The notes: a model not told the origin generated them from the sequence alone. Positions 1-8,020 are shown, numbered from the stretch's first letter. The stretch: DNA of 30,111 nt from JAICNG01 sp035249985 (GCA_035249985.1 DATFFP010000033.1:1-30111); one strand, 5' to 3'. Numbers and translations are program-made.

Positions 1-642
1 CGCGGCGGCGGTCCGGGCGGCCCAGGGGGCGGTCGTGGTGGACGTGGTGGCGGCGACGGTCGCGGAGGTCGCGATGGTGGTCGTGGCCGCGGTGACGGCC
101 GTGGCGGACCCGGTGGGGAGCGCGAAGGCAGCGATCTCATCGAGAACGTGATCGCGATCAATCGCGTCGCCAAGGTCGTCAAGGGTGGCCGCCGGTTCTC
201 CTTCAACGCGCTCGTGGCTGTCGGCAACGGGCAGGGTGAGGTCGGCGTCGCCACCGGCAAGGCGAATGAGGTATCGGAGGCCGTCCGAAAGGCGGTCGAC
301 GCTGCACGTCGTCATCGCGTCCGTGTACCTTTGACCGGAGGAACGATTCCTCACGAGGTCGTGGGCCAACATGGTGCGGGCCGGGTACTCATGAAGCCAG
401 CGGCACCGGGAGCCGGCGTCATCGCCGGCGGTGCGGTGCGCGCGGTGCTGGAGTGCGCGGGCGTCCAGGATATTCTCACCAAGAGCCTGGGCTCGACGAA
501 TCCGCACAACATGGTGCGCGCCGCACTCGATGGACTGAGCCAGCTCACGACGATCGAGCAGATCGCTCGCGAGCGTGGAGTCGAGATGTCGAGCATCCCG
601 TATCGTTCGCGCGCGAAGGGGAAGGAGGTCGTACATGGCTAG
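1..642 (+). CDS. rpsE: 30S ribosomal protein S5 (5' end outside window)
   Basis: Small-subunit protein S5, which helps decoding accuracy. The frame is open from base 1 without a start, so the gene begins upstream. About the first 40 visible residues (1-120) are almost only Gly, Arg, Asp and Pro with RGG-like repeats. The normal S5 body starts near base 133 (DLIENVIAINRVAKVVKGG) and contains the KGGRRFSFNALV RNA-binding segment and the SLGSTNPHNMVRAALDGL C-terminal part. A GTG at 148 lies inside the conserved body, so it is not the start. The stop overlaps the rpmD start by 8 nt, as expected in the spc operon. Some bacterial groups carry disordered N-terminal S5 extensions; I think Gemmatimonadota do, from memory. 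Confidence 0.96.
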   Translation, partial: RGGGPGGPGGGRGGRGGGDGRGGRDGGRGRGDGRGGPGGEREGSDLIENVIAINRVAKVVKGGRRFSFNALVAVGNGQGEVGVATGKANEVSEAVRKAVDAARRHRVRVPLTGGTIPHEVVGQHGAGRVLMKPAAPGAGVIAGGAVRAVLECAGVQDILTKSLGSTNPHNMVRAALDGLSQLTTIEQIARERGVEMSSIPYRSRAKGKEVVHG

Positions 643-889
643 AACGTTCGTCTGGCACCGCACGCGCGGTCCGAAGAAGACGGAGCCGGTGGGCGCGCCG
701 ACCACGGGGCGCGTGCTCATCGAGCAGGTGCGAAGCGGCATCGGGCATCCCAAGAAGCTGCGTGCCACGCTCGATGCGCTCGGCCTGCGCCACCATCAGG
801 ATGTCGTCGTGAAGCAGGATTCCGCGTCGCTTCGCGGCATGATCAAGCAAGTGCGCCACCTGGTGAAGGTGACGCCGGTGAAGGAGTGA
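635..889 (+). CDS. rpmD: 50S ribosomal protein L30
   Basis: Large-subunit protein L30, 84 residues. The family core is visible from about residue 26 (VLIEQVRSGIGHPKKLRATLDALGLRHHQDVV) to the end (IKQVRHLVKVTPV). The first 25 residues (MARTFVWHRTRGPKKTEPV) are an extension over the usual roughly 60-residue bacterial L30. The ATG at 635 has a strong AAGGAGG at 622-628 and overlaps the end of rpsE, which indicates translational coupling. Position between rpsE and rplO is the standard spc-operon order. Confidence 0.93.
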   Translation: MARTFVWHRTRGPKKTEPVGAPTTGRVLIEQVRSGIGHPKKLRATLDALGLRHHQDVVVKQDSASLRGMIKQVRHLVKVTPVKE

Positions 890-893
890 CATC

Positions 894-1361
894 GTGAGCA
901 AGCCGAGCAGAGTTGGACTGGACAACCTGAGTCCCGCGCGGGGCTCGCATCGGGACCGCAAGCGTGTTGGCCGCGGCCCGGGCTCCGGAACGGGTAAGAC
1001 CTCCGGGAAGGGTCACAAGGGAAGCAAGGCGCGCGCAGGGCATGGTGGCCCCGGTGGCGGCAAGCCGCACTTCGAGGGCGGACAGATGCCGCTCACGCGC
1101 CGGCTGCCGAAGCGGGGCTTCACGAACGAATTCCGTGTGGAGCACCAGGTCGTTACCCTGGAGGCGTTGAACCGCTGGCCCGAGGGGACCGAAGTGACGC
1201 AGGAAGCGCTGGCCGAGAAGGGCTGGGTCCATCGCCGAAAGGGTCCGGCGAAGGTGTTGGCCAATGGCAAGCTGACGCGTCCCGTGATCGTGCGCGGCAT
1301 CAAGATGAGCGCGGCGGCCCGGGAGCAGATTCTCGCGGCGGGAGGCCGCGTCGAGGCCTAA
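894..1361 (+). CDS. rplO: 50S ribosomal protein L15
   Basis: Large-subunit protein L15, 155 residues, normal length. The N-terminal Gly/Arg/Lys-rich RNA-binding stretch (LSPARGSHRDRKRVGRG, then GSGTGKTSGKGHKGSKAR) and the GGQMPLTRRLPKRGF signature are present. The start is GTG at 894 with AAGGAG at 881-886, 4 nt after the rpmD stop. secY starts 1 nt after its stop codon. Confidence 0.96.
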   Translation: MSKPSRVGLDNLSPARGSHRDRKRVGRGPGSGTGKTSGKGHKGSKARAGHGGPGGGKPHFEGGQMPLTRRLPKRGFTNEFRVEHQVVTLEALNRWPEGTEVTQEALAEKGWVHRRKGPAKVLANGKLTRPVIVRGIKMSAAAREQILAAGGRVEA

Positions 1362-1362
1362 C

Positions 1363-2745
1363 ATGGCGCAGACCAATCCCGCCGCGGCCGTCGGCAATCT
1401 GTTCCGCACGCCGGAGCTGAAGCAGAAGATCCTCTTCACGCTCCTGTGTCTTCTGATCTACCGCGTCGGTGCGCACGTCACCGCGCCGGGCATCGACGTG
1501 GTCGCGCTCCGCGATTTCTTCGCGGCGCAGGGACAGGGCGGCCTGCTGGGCCTCTACGACCTGTTCGTCGGCGGGGGCCTGTCGCGCGCGACGCTCTTCG
1601 CGCTCGGCATCATGCCCTACATCTCGTCGAGCATTCTCTTCCAGCTGGCGGGGGCGGTCATCCCCACCGTCGAAAAGATGCAGAAGGACGAGGAGGGGCG
1701 AAAGAAGATCACGCAGTGGACTCGTTATGGCACGGTCATCATCGCGATGATCCAGGGCTACGGCTTCGCCCTGTTCACCGAGTCGCTGCAGGGCGCCGTG
1801 CGCGTGCCGGGGTTTGGACATCAGCTCCAGATGACGCTGTTCCTCACCACCGGCGCGATCTTCGTGATGTGGCTCGGCGAGCAGATCACGGAGCGCGGCA
1901 TCGGGAATGGCGCGAGCCTCCTGATCTTCTTCTCGATCGTCGAGCGGATCTGGCCCGGCATCTTCCAGACGTTGAACTTCGTCACGACCGGCGCGCTCGC
2001 GCCGCTGAAGCTGGTGGTGCTGATCGTGATGATGATCCTCGTCGTCGCGGCGACGGTCGCGATCACGGTGGCGGCGCGTCGGGTGCAGATACAAATCCCG
2101 CAGCGGGCGATGGGGCGTGGGCGCATGCGAGAAGCGGCGCGCAACTTCATCCCGCTCCGCATGAACGCCGCGAACGTGATGCCGATCATCTTCGCGCAGT
2201 CGCTCATCGTCGTGCCCGGCACGATCGCGCAGTTCAGCGGAAATCCCCGGTTGCAGACGATGGCGGAGTACTTCAATCCCGGAACGCCGCTGTATTTCCT
2301 GCTGTCAGCGATCCTGATCCTCTTCTTCACGTATTTCTACACGTCGATCATCTTCAACCCGATCGACATCGCGGAGAATCTGAAGAAGCAAGGAGGTTTC
2401 ATTCCCGGGGTGAAGCCGGGCGCCAAAACGGCCGAGTACATCGACCACGTCGTCAGCCGCATTACTCTGCCCGGCGCGGTCTTCCTGACGCTCGTGGCGC
2501 TGCTGCCAATCTGGATCGCGGGCCTGTTCAATGTGCCGTTCCAGTTCGGCGGAACCTCGCTCCTGATCGTGGTGGGCGTGGGCCTCGACACGGTGCAGAA
2601 GTTCCAGGAGGCCCTGCTGCTGCGGAAGTACGACAGCTTCATGAAGAAGGGTGGACGTGTGCGGTTCCGCGGCCGTGGCGCGCCGGCGATGGGAATCGCG
2701 CTCATCGCGGCACTCGCTGGGGCGACTGTGACGCTTGTCGTCTAG
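1363..2745 (+). CDS. secY: Protein translocase subunit SecY
   Basis: Channel subunit of the SecYEG translocon in the cytoplasmic membrane. The protein has 460 residues with the expected ten hydrophobic segments. Family landmarks: IYRVGAHVTAPGID at the end of the first membrane segment, the plug-region LYDLFVGGGLSRATLFALGIMP, the GIGNGASLLIFFSIVERIW segment, and NPIDIAENLKKQGGFIPGVKPG in a cytosolic loop that contacts SecA and ribosome. ATG 1363 is preceded by GAGG at 1353-1356. It follows rplO directly and is separated from adk by a hairpin-forming repeat. Confidence 0.97.
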   Translation: MAQTNPAAAVGNLFRTPELKQKILFTLLCLLIYRVGAHVTAPGIDVVALRDFFAAQGQGGLLGLYDLFVGGGLSRATLFALGIMPYISSSILFQLAGAVIPTVEKMQKDEEGRKKITQWTRYGTVIIAMIQGYGFALFTESLQGAVRVPGFGHQLQMTLFLTTGAIFVMWLGEQITERGIGNGASLLIFFSIVERIWPGIFQTLNFVTTGALAPLKLVVLIVMMILVVAATVAITVAARRVQIQIPQRAMGRGRMREAARNFIPLRMNAANVMPIIFAQSLIVVPGTIAQFSGNPRLQTMAEYFNPGTPLYFLLSAILILFFTYFYTSIIFNPIDIAENLKKQGGFIPGVKPGAKTAEYIDHVVSRITLPGAVFLTLVALLPIWIAGLFNVPFQFGGTSLLIVVGVGLDTVQKFQEALLLRKYDSFMKKGGRVRFRGRGAPAMGIALIAALAGATVTLVV

Positions 2746-2769
2746 GACCCGGTTGAGCTTATCGTCGAT

Positions 2770-2824
2770 TACGGATTGCGGATTGCTGATTGCGATCAAC
2801 ACTCGCAATCAGCAATCCGCAATC
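2770..2824. repeat. Heptamer inverted array forming a perfect 22-bp hairpin (secY-adk gap)
   Basis: Arm 2774-2795 consists of three units of the form GATTGCN. Arm 2803-2824 is its exact reverse complement, with a 7-nt loop (2796-2802). There is no clear T-run after it. The arm ends 8 nt before the adk ATG and no Shine-Dalgarno lies between, so the fold would reach the initiation region. The word TACGGATTGCGGATTGC (2770-2786) recurs at 8028-8044. Confidence 0.9.
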
Positions 2825-2832
2825 GTATTTCC

Positions 2833-3468
2833 ATGATCATCGTCCTCCTGGGACCACCGGGCGCCGGCAAGGGCACCCAGGCCGAGCCGGTTGCGCAGCG
2901 GCTCGGGATTCCAAAGATTGCAACCGGGGACGTGCTGCGGGCTGCTGTCCGGGAAGGCACCCCGATGGGGAAGGCCGCGCAGGGCTACATGGATCGGGGG
3001 GAGCTCGTTCCTGATGCCGTGATCCTTGGCATCATGAAGGAAACGTTCACGCGGCCGGAGATGGCGCGCGGCGTCATTCTCGATGGGGTCGTGCGGACGG
3101 TTCCTCAGGCGGAGGGGCTCGAGCGCGTACTCGGCGAGCTGGGCCGCCAGGTTGATGCAGTCCTTCTGTTCGAGGTACCAGACGACGAGCTCGTTCGCCG
3201 GCTCTCAGGCCGCACGATCTGCGATCGCTGCCAGACGCCCTACACGGGGCGTGAGCCGGGCACGCCATGCCCCAAGTGTGGCGGCACGCTCGTGAGGCGG
3301 AAAGACGACGATCCCGACGCCGTACGCCGTCGTCTCCGTGTCTATCGTGACCAGACCGCTCCCGTCATCGACTGGTATCGCAATAACGGAACGCCACTCG
3401 TGGCGGTGGACGCCGTGGGTTCGCCGGCAGACGTAACCGAGCGGGTCGTACGCGCGCTCCCGAAATGA
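2833..3468 (+). CDS. adk: Adenylate kinase, zinc-LID type
   Basis: Converts ATP + AMP to 2 ADP. The protein has 211 residues. Walker A is GPPGAGKGT (residues 7-15); the AMP site is KIATGDVLRAAVREG; the LID carries four cysteines in two CxxC pairs (CDRC and CPKC), the zinc-binding variant. The usual DGFPRT motif reads DGVVRT, an unusual change next to the AMP-binding Arg. The ATG at 2833 gives the canonical N-terminus; a longer in-frame reading from 2776 would translate the hairpin repeat and is not credible. No Shine-Dalgarno is visible. The stop overlaps map by 4 nt (ATGA). Confidence 0.96.
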   Translation: MIIVLLGPPGAGKGTQAEPVAQRLGIPKIATGDVLRAAVREGTPMGKAAQGYMDRGELVPDAVILGIMKETFTRPEMARGVILDGVVRTVPQAEGLERVLGELGRQVDAVLLFEVPDDELVRRLSGRTICDRCQTPYTGREPGTPCPKCGGTLVRRKDDDPDAVRRRLRVYRDQTAPVIDWYRNNGTPLVAVDAVGSPADVTERVVRALPK

Positions 3469-4220
3469 TTCAGTTGAAATCACCGCGAGAGATCGACGTC
3501 ATGGCCGAGGGCGGTCGCATTCTCGCGGAGACGGTCGCGATGCTCGCCGAGGCGGTCAAGCCGGGAATGACGACGGCCGATCTCGATCGTCTCGCCGAGG
3601 ACTTCATTCGCTCGCACGAGGGGGCAGTGCCGGCGTTCAAGGGGCTTTACGATTTCCCGGCGAGCGTCTGCACGTCCATCAATGACGAGATCGTCCACGG
3701 CATTCCGTCGAGGACGCGGCAGCTCGTCGAAGGGGACCTCGTGTCGATCGACGTTGGCGTCCGGTACAAGGGATATTACACCGACTCTGCGACGACCGTC
3801 GCGGTCGGCGAGGTGGACGACACCTCGCAGCGCCTGCTCGACGTGACGCAGCGGGCACTCGAGGCGGGGATCGCGGCGGCGCAGCTGGGGAACCACATCG
3901 GCGACATCGGCGCCGCGGTACAAGGCGTGGTCGAGGACGCGGGCTTCAGCGTCGTGCGCGACCTCGTCGGACACGGGATCGGCGTGGCATTTCACGAGGA
4001 GCCGCAGGTTCCGAACTACGGCAAGCCGAAGCGCCGGGAGCGTTTGACGGCGGGGCTGACGATCGCCATTGAGCCGATGGTGAACGCGGGCTCCGCGAAG
4101 ACGCGCACGATGCCGGACCGCTGGACGATCAAGACGATCGACGGCTCGCGATCGGCGCATTTCGAGCACACGGTGGCGATCACCGAACACGGCCCGCGCG
4201 TGCTGACGCGGCTAGCCTAG
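3465..4220 (+). CDS. map: Methionine aminopeptidase, type I
   Basis: Removes the N-terminal Met from new proteins; a cytosolic dinuclear-metal enzyme. The protein has 251 residues, type I length without an insertion. Metal-ligand motifs are present: the two aspartates in SIDVGVRYKGYYTDSATTVAVG, the His in LVGHGIGVAFHEEPQVPNYG, and the two glutamates in TIAIEPMVN and AHFEHTVAITE. ATG 3465 overlaps the adk stop. adk-map-infA is a widespread order at the end of the spc operon. Confidence 0.96.
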   Translation: MIQLKSPREIDVMAEGGRILAETVAMLAEAVKPGMTTADLDRLAEDFIRSHEGAVPAFKGLYDFPASVCTSINDEIVHGIPSRTRQLVEGDLVSIDVGVRYKGYYTDSATTVAVGEVDDTSQRLLDVTQRALEAGIAAAQLGNHIGDIGAAVQGVVEDAGFSVVRDLVGHGIGVAFHEEPQVPNYGKPKRRERLTAGLTIAIEPMVNAGSAKTRTMPDRWTIKTIDGSRSAHFEHTVAITEHGPRVLTRLA

Positions 4221-4241
4221 CTCAGTTAGAGGAGACTGCGT

Positions 4242-4460
4242 TTGGCCAAAGATGGGGTCATTCAGGTCACGGGCACGATCATCGAGCCGCTTCCGAACGC
4301 GATGTTCCGGGTGGAGCTGGAGAACGGGCACGAGGTGCTCGCCTACATCTCGGGGAAGATCCGCACGAACTTCATCAAGATCCTCCCGGGCGACAAAGTG
4401 GCCGTGGAGCTGAGTCCCTACGATTTGTCGCGAGGGCGGATTACGTATCGGTACAAGTAG
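4242..4460 (+). CDS. infA: Translation initiation factor IF-1
   Basis: IF-1 occupies the ribosomal A site during initiation. The protein has 72 residues, the standard length, and is a single S1/OB-fold domain with GTIIEPLPNAMFRVELENGHEVLAYISGKIR and ILPGDKVAVELSPYDLSRGRITYRYK. It starts at TTG 4242, read as Met, giving the canonical MAKDGVIQV N-terminus, and has TAGAGGAG at 4227-4234. It is the last gene of this ribosomal run; the next gene is on the other strand, so rpmJ, rpsM, rpsK, rpsD, rpoA and rplQ must be elsewhere. Confidence 0.97.
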   Translation: MAKDGVIQVTGTIIEPLPNAMFRVELENGHEVLAYISGKIRTNFIKILPGDKVAVELSPYDLSRGRITYRYK

Positions 4461-4462
4461 GA

Positions 4463-4555
4463 AACGAACGAGGAACGAGGACGCGGCAATCATGCTCCAG
4501 CGCCAGAGCATCCCACCCACTTCGTCGTTCCTCGTTCCTCATTCGTCCTCGTTGC
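4463..4555. repeat. Heptamer inverted array between convergent infA and ftcD
   Basis: The left arm 4463-4483 has units of the AACGAGG type. The right arm, about 4524-4546, is TTCCTCG-type and pairs with it over about 20 bp with one bulge and one mismatch; a further TCCTCGTT follows to 4553. A second small stem (ATGCTC at 4492-4497 with GAGCAT at 4506-4511) sits at the tip. Between convergent genes it could act as a two-way terminator, but no good T-run is visible on either strand. Confidence 0.82.
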
Positions 4556-4560
4556 GGTAC

Positions 4561-6102
4561 TCAGCCTTTCGTGATCTCCCTCTCCACCAGGTCGACCACA
4601 GTCGCGGCTCGCTGCGACGTCTGGGACGCGAGTCGCTGCGCTTCCGCTGCCAGCGCGGCGCCGACTGATCGATCGGGGAGCGCGGCGACGTTGATGCGCA
4701 CGTTGTAGGCTGCGCCGCGGCAGGCAGCATCAGCGAGCAGGGCGGCGACACCGGCGTCGGACACGGCGTTCGTGTTGCCGCGTGCCGCCACGGCCGCGGC
4801 GATCTCGGTGACGTCGCCGCACAGCCGCGCCGTTTCGAGCGGGACTTCGGCCGCCCCGATCAGCGCCTTCTCGATCGCCTGTTGGCGTGACGCCGCAGCG
4901 GCGTCTGGCTCCTTCGGCATCTTGTAGGCCTCCGACACCGCCCCGTACGCCCGGGCATCCGCTTCCACCAGCGCGGCGAGCCGGGAACCTAACGATGCCG
5001 CACGCGCGCCGAGCTCTCGCATCTCCGCGTCGACCGCGGCGTACTTCTTTCTCCCCGCCGTGAGTCCCGCGACCATCTGTCCGAGCGCGGCGGCGAGCGC
5101 CCCGACGTGGGCGACAACGGAGCCGCCCCCCGGGGTGGGACTCGAGGAGGCGACGGAGGCGACGAAGCCCGACAGGCTTTCTCCCCCGCCGCTCCAGTGC
5201 GAGGTGGCCAAGCGGACCTTTCGCTCGAGCACCTGATCGACCGAGAATCGGTCGAGCTGGAGGTGCCGCACCGCAGCGTCGAACAGCGCGCGCTCCGGAA
5301 CCAGGCCAACGATCTCGCTCCAGGTGGGTACGACCCCATTGGCAGCGGCCTCCATTTTCACCGCGTCGAATGCCCGGTGCATCGGGGTCTGATCGATATC
5401 GACGAGATTCATCGAGACCTGCGCCTGCCCATCCACCTCGAGGCCGAGCCCCTTGACGTACTTCAGGCCGCCTGACGAGCCACGCACCGCCTTCGCGACC
5501 TTCTTCGCCACGGCGAGATTTTCCTTGTCGCCGAGATACACGTTGTACGCGACGAGGAAGGGGCGCGCGCCGATCGCCACGGCGCCGGCAGTGGGGTGCA
5601 CGCGGGCCGGCCCGAAATCGGGCGTCCGCGCCGGATCGCCGGGGATAGCGTCGCGCAGCCCCTCGAACTCGCCGCGCCGAACGTCGGCGAGGTTCGCGCG
5701 CTCCGGGCGCGTGGCGGCGCGCTCGTACAGGTAGACGGGGATGTCGAGCTCACGGCCGACGCGCTCCCCCAGCGCTCGCGCGAGCGCAACGCACTCCTCC
5801 ATTGTCGTTCCCTCGAGCGGCACGAACGGAACGACATCGGCGGCGCCCATCCGCGGGTGCTCACCCGAGTGCCGGGTGAGGTCAATGAGATCACGTGCCT
5901 TCGCGATCCCCGCGAACGCGGCCTCGACGGCCGCGTCCGCCGAGGCCACGAACGTAATCACGGTGCGGTTGTGCGAGGTGTCGGACGACACGTCGAGCAC
6001 CGCAGTCCGATCGCTCGCGGCAATCGCCTCGCGGATCGCGGCGATCACCTGCGGTCGGCGGCCTTCGCTGAAGTTGGGGACGCATTCCACGAATCGGGTC
6101 AT
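4561..6102 (-). CDS. ftcD: Bifunctional glutamate formimidoyltransferase / formimidoyl-THF cyclodeaminase
   Basis: Transfers the formimino group of N-formimidoyl-glutamate to tetrahydrofolate and then releases ammonia to give methenyl-THF; a step of histidine breakdown and one-carbon supply. The protein has 513 residues. Residues 1 to about 300 are the transferase (VECVPNFSEGR at the N-terminus, DLTRHSGEHPRMGAADVVPFVP, NVYLGDKENLAVAKKVAKAVR). Residues about 318-513 are the helical cyclodeaminase with the SSPTPGGGSVVAHVGALAAAL signature. The fused arrangement matches the animal enzyme; many bacteria have separate proteins. No other histidine-utilisation gene is seen here. It lies downstream of the phosphatase gene, separated by a 99-nt gap holding a repeat array. 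Confidence 0.93.
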   Translation of the reverse strand: MTRFVECVPNFSEGRRPQVIAAIREAIAASDRTAVLDVSSDTSHNRTVITFVASADAAVEAAFAGIAKARDLIDLTRHSGEHPRMGAADVVPFVPLEGTTMEECVALARALGERVGRELDIPVYLYERAATRPERANLADVRRGEFEGLRDAIPGDPARTPDFGPARVHPTAGAVAIGARPFLVAYNVYLGDKENLAVAKKVAKAVRGSSGGLKYVKGLGLEVDGQAQVSMNLVDIDQTPMHRAFDAVKMEAAANGVVPTWSEIVGLVPERALFDAAVRHLQLDRFSVDQVLERKVRLATSHWSGGGESLSGFVASVASSSPTPGGGSVVAHVGALAAALGQMVAGLTAGRKKYAAVDAEMRELGARAASLGSRLAALVEADARAYGAVSEAYKMPKEPDAAAASRQQAIEKALIGAAEVPLETARLCGDVTEIAAAVAARGNTNAVSDAGVAALLADAACRGAAYNVRINVAALPDRSVGAALAAEAQRLASQTSQRAATVVDLVEREITKG

Positions 6103-6111
6103 GATTCTCCA

Positions 6112-6197
6112 GGCGTCGTCGAGGTCGTCGAGGATGTCGAGGTAAACGAGGCGACGTCACCTGGATCACCTTGACGACCTCGATCACCTTGATCACC
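6112..6197. repeat. Degenerate nonamer inverted array (suhB-like to ftcD gap)
   Basis: The plus strand shows GTCGTCGAG-type 9-nt units (6114-6142), a short spacer (about 6143-6157), then inverted CACCTNGAT/CACCTTGAC-type units (about 6158-6196). Pairing between arms is partial but the 9-nt period is obvious. It fills almost the whole 99-nt gap between two minus-strand genes. Confidence 0.75.
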
Positions 6198-6201
6198 CCA
6201 G

Positions 6202-7023
6202 CTACACATCGCGCAAAACCTTCAACATCCACTCATGCATCCACGGATTCCCGGCAAGGGCGCCCGATCGAGAAAGGGGAAGGTCTGCGCCTGCCAGATC
6301 AGTGATTACTCCGCCGGCCTCCCGGATCAGGAGCGCCCCGGCCGCGAAATCCCACGGCTCGAGGCTGTGCTCCCAGAACGCGTCGAAGCGGCCGGTGGCG
6401 ACGGCGCAGAGGTCGAGCGCGGCGGCGCCGGCGCGGCGGATGCCCGCCGTCGATTGCATGATCACGGGAAGCTCGCGCACGTATCGATCGATCTGCTCCG
6501 GATACTTGAAGGGGAATCCGGTACCGATGAGCGCGCGCGCGGGCTCGCGCACGTCACTCACGTGAATCGGGCGGCCGTCGACGGTCGCACCCTGGCCGAC
6601 GACGGCGACCCAGCTCGAGTGAGTCGGCACATTCACTACCGTGCCAACGACCGTTTCGCGATCGACGAGGACGGCCACCGAGACGGCGTACTCGGGATAG
6701 TCGTGGAGGAAGTTCGTCGTGCCATCCAGCGGGTCGACCAGAAACGTGATTCCGGAGCCTGCAGCATCACCTGGCGTGAGCTCCTCCCCAATCACCCGCG
6801 CGTCAGGGAGCGCCTGCGCGACGATCTCCCGAATGCGCTTCTCGGCCGCGGTGTCCACGATGCTGACGTAGTCGGAGCGCCCCTTGGGCTGCCACTCGAC
6901 AGTTGCACCTGCGCCGCGATGCGAGCGCACGATCGTCGCGGCACCGTGGGCCGCGGCGACGGCGACATCACGCAGCATCTCGAGGTCGCGCGCTGTCGCT
7001 TGCAGCGCATTAGGGGCACTCAT
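6202..7023 (-). CDS. Inositol-1-monophosphatase family phosphatase
   Basis: Mg2+-dependent, lithium-sensitive type phosphatase family; substrates may be inositol phosphate, 3'-phosphoadenosine compounds or another small phosphate ester. The protein has 273 residues. Metal-binding motifs: GEE at 79-81, DPLDGTTNF at 97-105, and EPWDFAAGALLIREAGG with Asp225. An SVVA-type substrate loop is not obvious, so the exact substrate cannot be fixed. The start codon is only 11 nt from the trpS ATG on the other strand, so each promoter must lie inside or overlap the neighbour's first codons. Confidence 0.92.
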   Translation of the reverse strand: MSAPNALQATARDLEMLRDVAVAAAHGAATIVRSHRGAGATVEWQPKGRSDYVSIVDTAAEKRIREIVAQALPDARVIGEELTPGDAAGSGITFLVDPLDGTTNFLHDYPEYAVSVAVLVDRETVVGTVVNVPTHSSWVAVVGQGATVDGRPIHVSDVREPARALIGTGFPFKYPEQIDRYVRELPVIMQSTAGIRRAGAAALDLCAVATGRFDAFWEHSLEPWDFAAGALLIREAGGVITDLAGADLPLSRSGALAGNPWMHEWMLKVLRDV

Positions 7024-7028
7024 AGCTT
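7000..7028 (+). promoter_or_regulatory. Candidate leaderless promoter of trpS
   Basis: TTGCAG (7000-7005), a 17-nt spacer, and TAGCTT (7023-7028). The -10-like box ends 6 nt before the trpS ATG at 7035, so transcription would begin at or next to the start codon. No ribosome binding site precedes trpS. The -35 lies inside the 5' end of the divergent phosphatase gene. Prediction only. Confidence 0.45.
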
Positions 7029-7034
7029 GCCGTG

Positions 7035-8015
7035 ATGCCTCGGATCTTCAGCGGAATTCAACCCTCGGGCGAGTTGCACGTTGGCAACTACCTGGGAGCG
7101 GTCAAGAATTGGGTCCAGCTCCAGCACAGCTACGACTGCATCTTCTGCATCGTCGACTACCACGCGATCATCGTCGCTTATGAGCCCGACGACCTGCGGC
7201 GAAGAACGGCGGACATGGCGGTGTCGCTGCTCGCCGCCGGTCTCGATCCCGACAAATGTACCGTGTTCGTCCAGTCCCATGTGCAGGAGCACACGGAGCT
7301 CGCCTGGATTCTCAATACCATCACCCCCATCGGTGAGCTGGAGCGGCAAACGCAATTCAAGGACAAGGCGCAACGCCAGGAAAGCGTCGTCGCCGGCCTG
7401 CTGAACTACCCGGTCCTTCAGGCCGCCGACATACTCCTCTACCGTGCCGACGGTGTGCCGGTGGGCGAGGACCAGGTACAGCATCTCGAGCTCTCGCGTG
7501 AGATCGCGCGCAAATGGAACGCGCGGTTCGGTCAGGGCGAAGATTTCTTCCCCGAGCCCAAGCCGCTCCTGACCGCCACACGGCGCGTCATGGGGCTCGA
7601 TGGTCAGGCGAAGATGTCCAAGTCGATGGGAAACACCGTGGGGCTTCTCGAGCCGTTCGACGCTGTGTGGGAGAAGCTGCGGCCCGCGGTCACCGATCCG
7701 AAGCGAGTGAGACGGACGGACCCGGGAACGCCCGAGGTGTGCAACATCTATCACCTGCACAAGGCATTCAATCCGCCGGAGACGGTGGAGCACGTCGCGA
7801 CGATGTGCTCGACCGCCGGCTGGGGCTGCATCGACTGCAAGAAAGTTCTGCTCGAGGGAATGAAGCGCGAGCTGGCGCCGATCCACGAGCGCGCGCGTGA
7901 GCTCACCGCGAATCCGAATCGGGTCCGTGAAACGCTTGCCGCGGGCGCCGACCGTTGTCGCACGCTCGCCCGCGTGACGATGGGTTACGTTCGGGAGAAG
8001 ATGGGGCTCGTCTAA
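7035..8015 (+). CDS. trpS: Tryptophanyl-tRNA synthetase
   Basis: Class I aminoacyl-tRNA synthetase that charges tRNA-Trp. The protein has 326 residues from the ATG at 7035, typical length. ATP-binding motifs: PSGELHVGNYLGA (the HIGH equivalent, residues 10-22) and KMSKS at 193-197. Other family stretches: FVQSHVQEHTELAWILN and YPVLQAADILLYRADGVPVGEDQ. GTG 7032 is an adjacent alternative start; ATG is preferred because of the promoter spacing. The C-terminal part contains CSTAGWGCIDCKK, typical of this enzyme. Confidence 0.96.
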   Translation: MPRIFSGIQPSGELHVGNYLGAVKNWVQLQHSYDCIFCIVDYHAIIVAYEPDDLRRRTADMAVSLLAAGLDPDKCTVFVQSHVQEHTELAWILNTITPIGELERQTQFKDKAQRQESVVAGLLNYPVLQAADILLYRADGVPVGEDQVQHLELSREIARKWNARFGQGEDFFPEPKPLLTATRRVMGLDGQAKMSKSMGNTVGLLEPFDAVWEKLRPAVTDPKRVRRTDPGTPEVCNIYHLHKAFNPPETVEHVATMCSTAGWGCIDCKKVLLEGMKRELAPIHERARELTANPNRVRETLAAGADRCRTLARVTMGYVREKMGLV

Positions 8016-8020
8016 GCGGT

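Noticed and set aside
2776..2832. Longer N-terminus for adenylate kinase
   Set aside because: The extra 19 codons are the hairpin repeat itself; the conserved Adk N-terminus begins at ATG 2833.
4211..4233. tRNA-like D-arm (TAGCTCAGTTAGAGG)
   Set aside because: It resembles a tRNA 5' half, but no anticodon arm or T-loop (GGTTCGAATCC type) follows; the next bases are the infA ribosome binding site and coding sequence.
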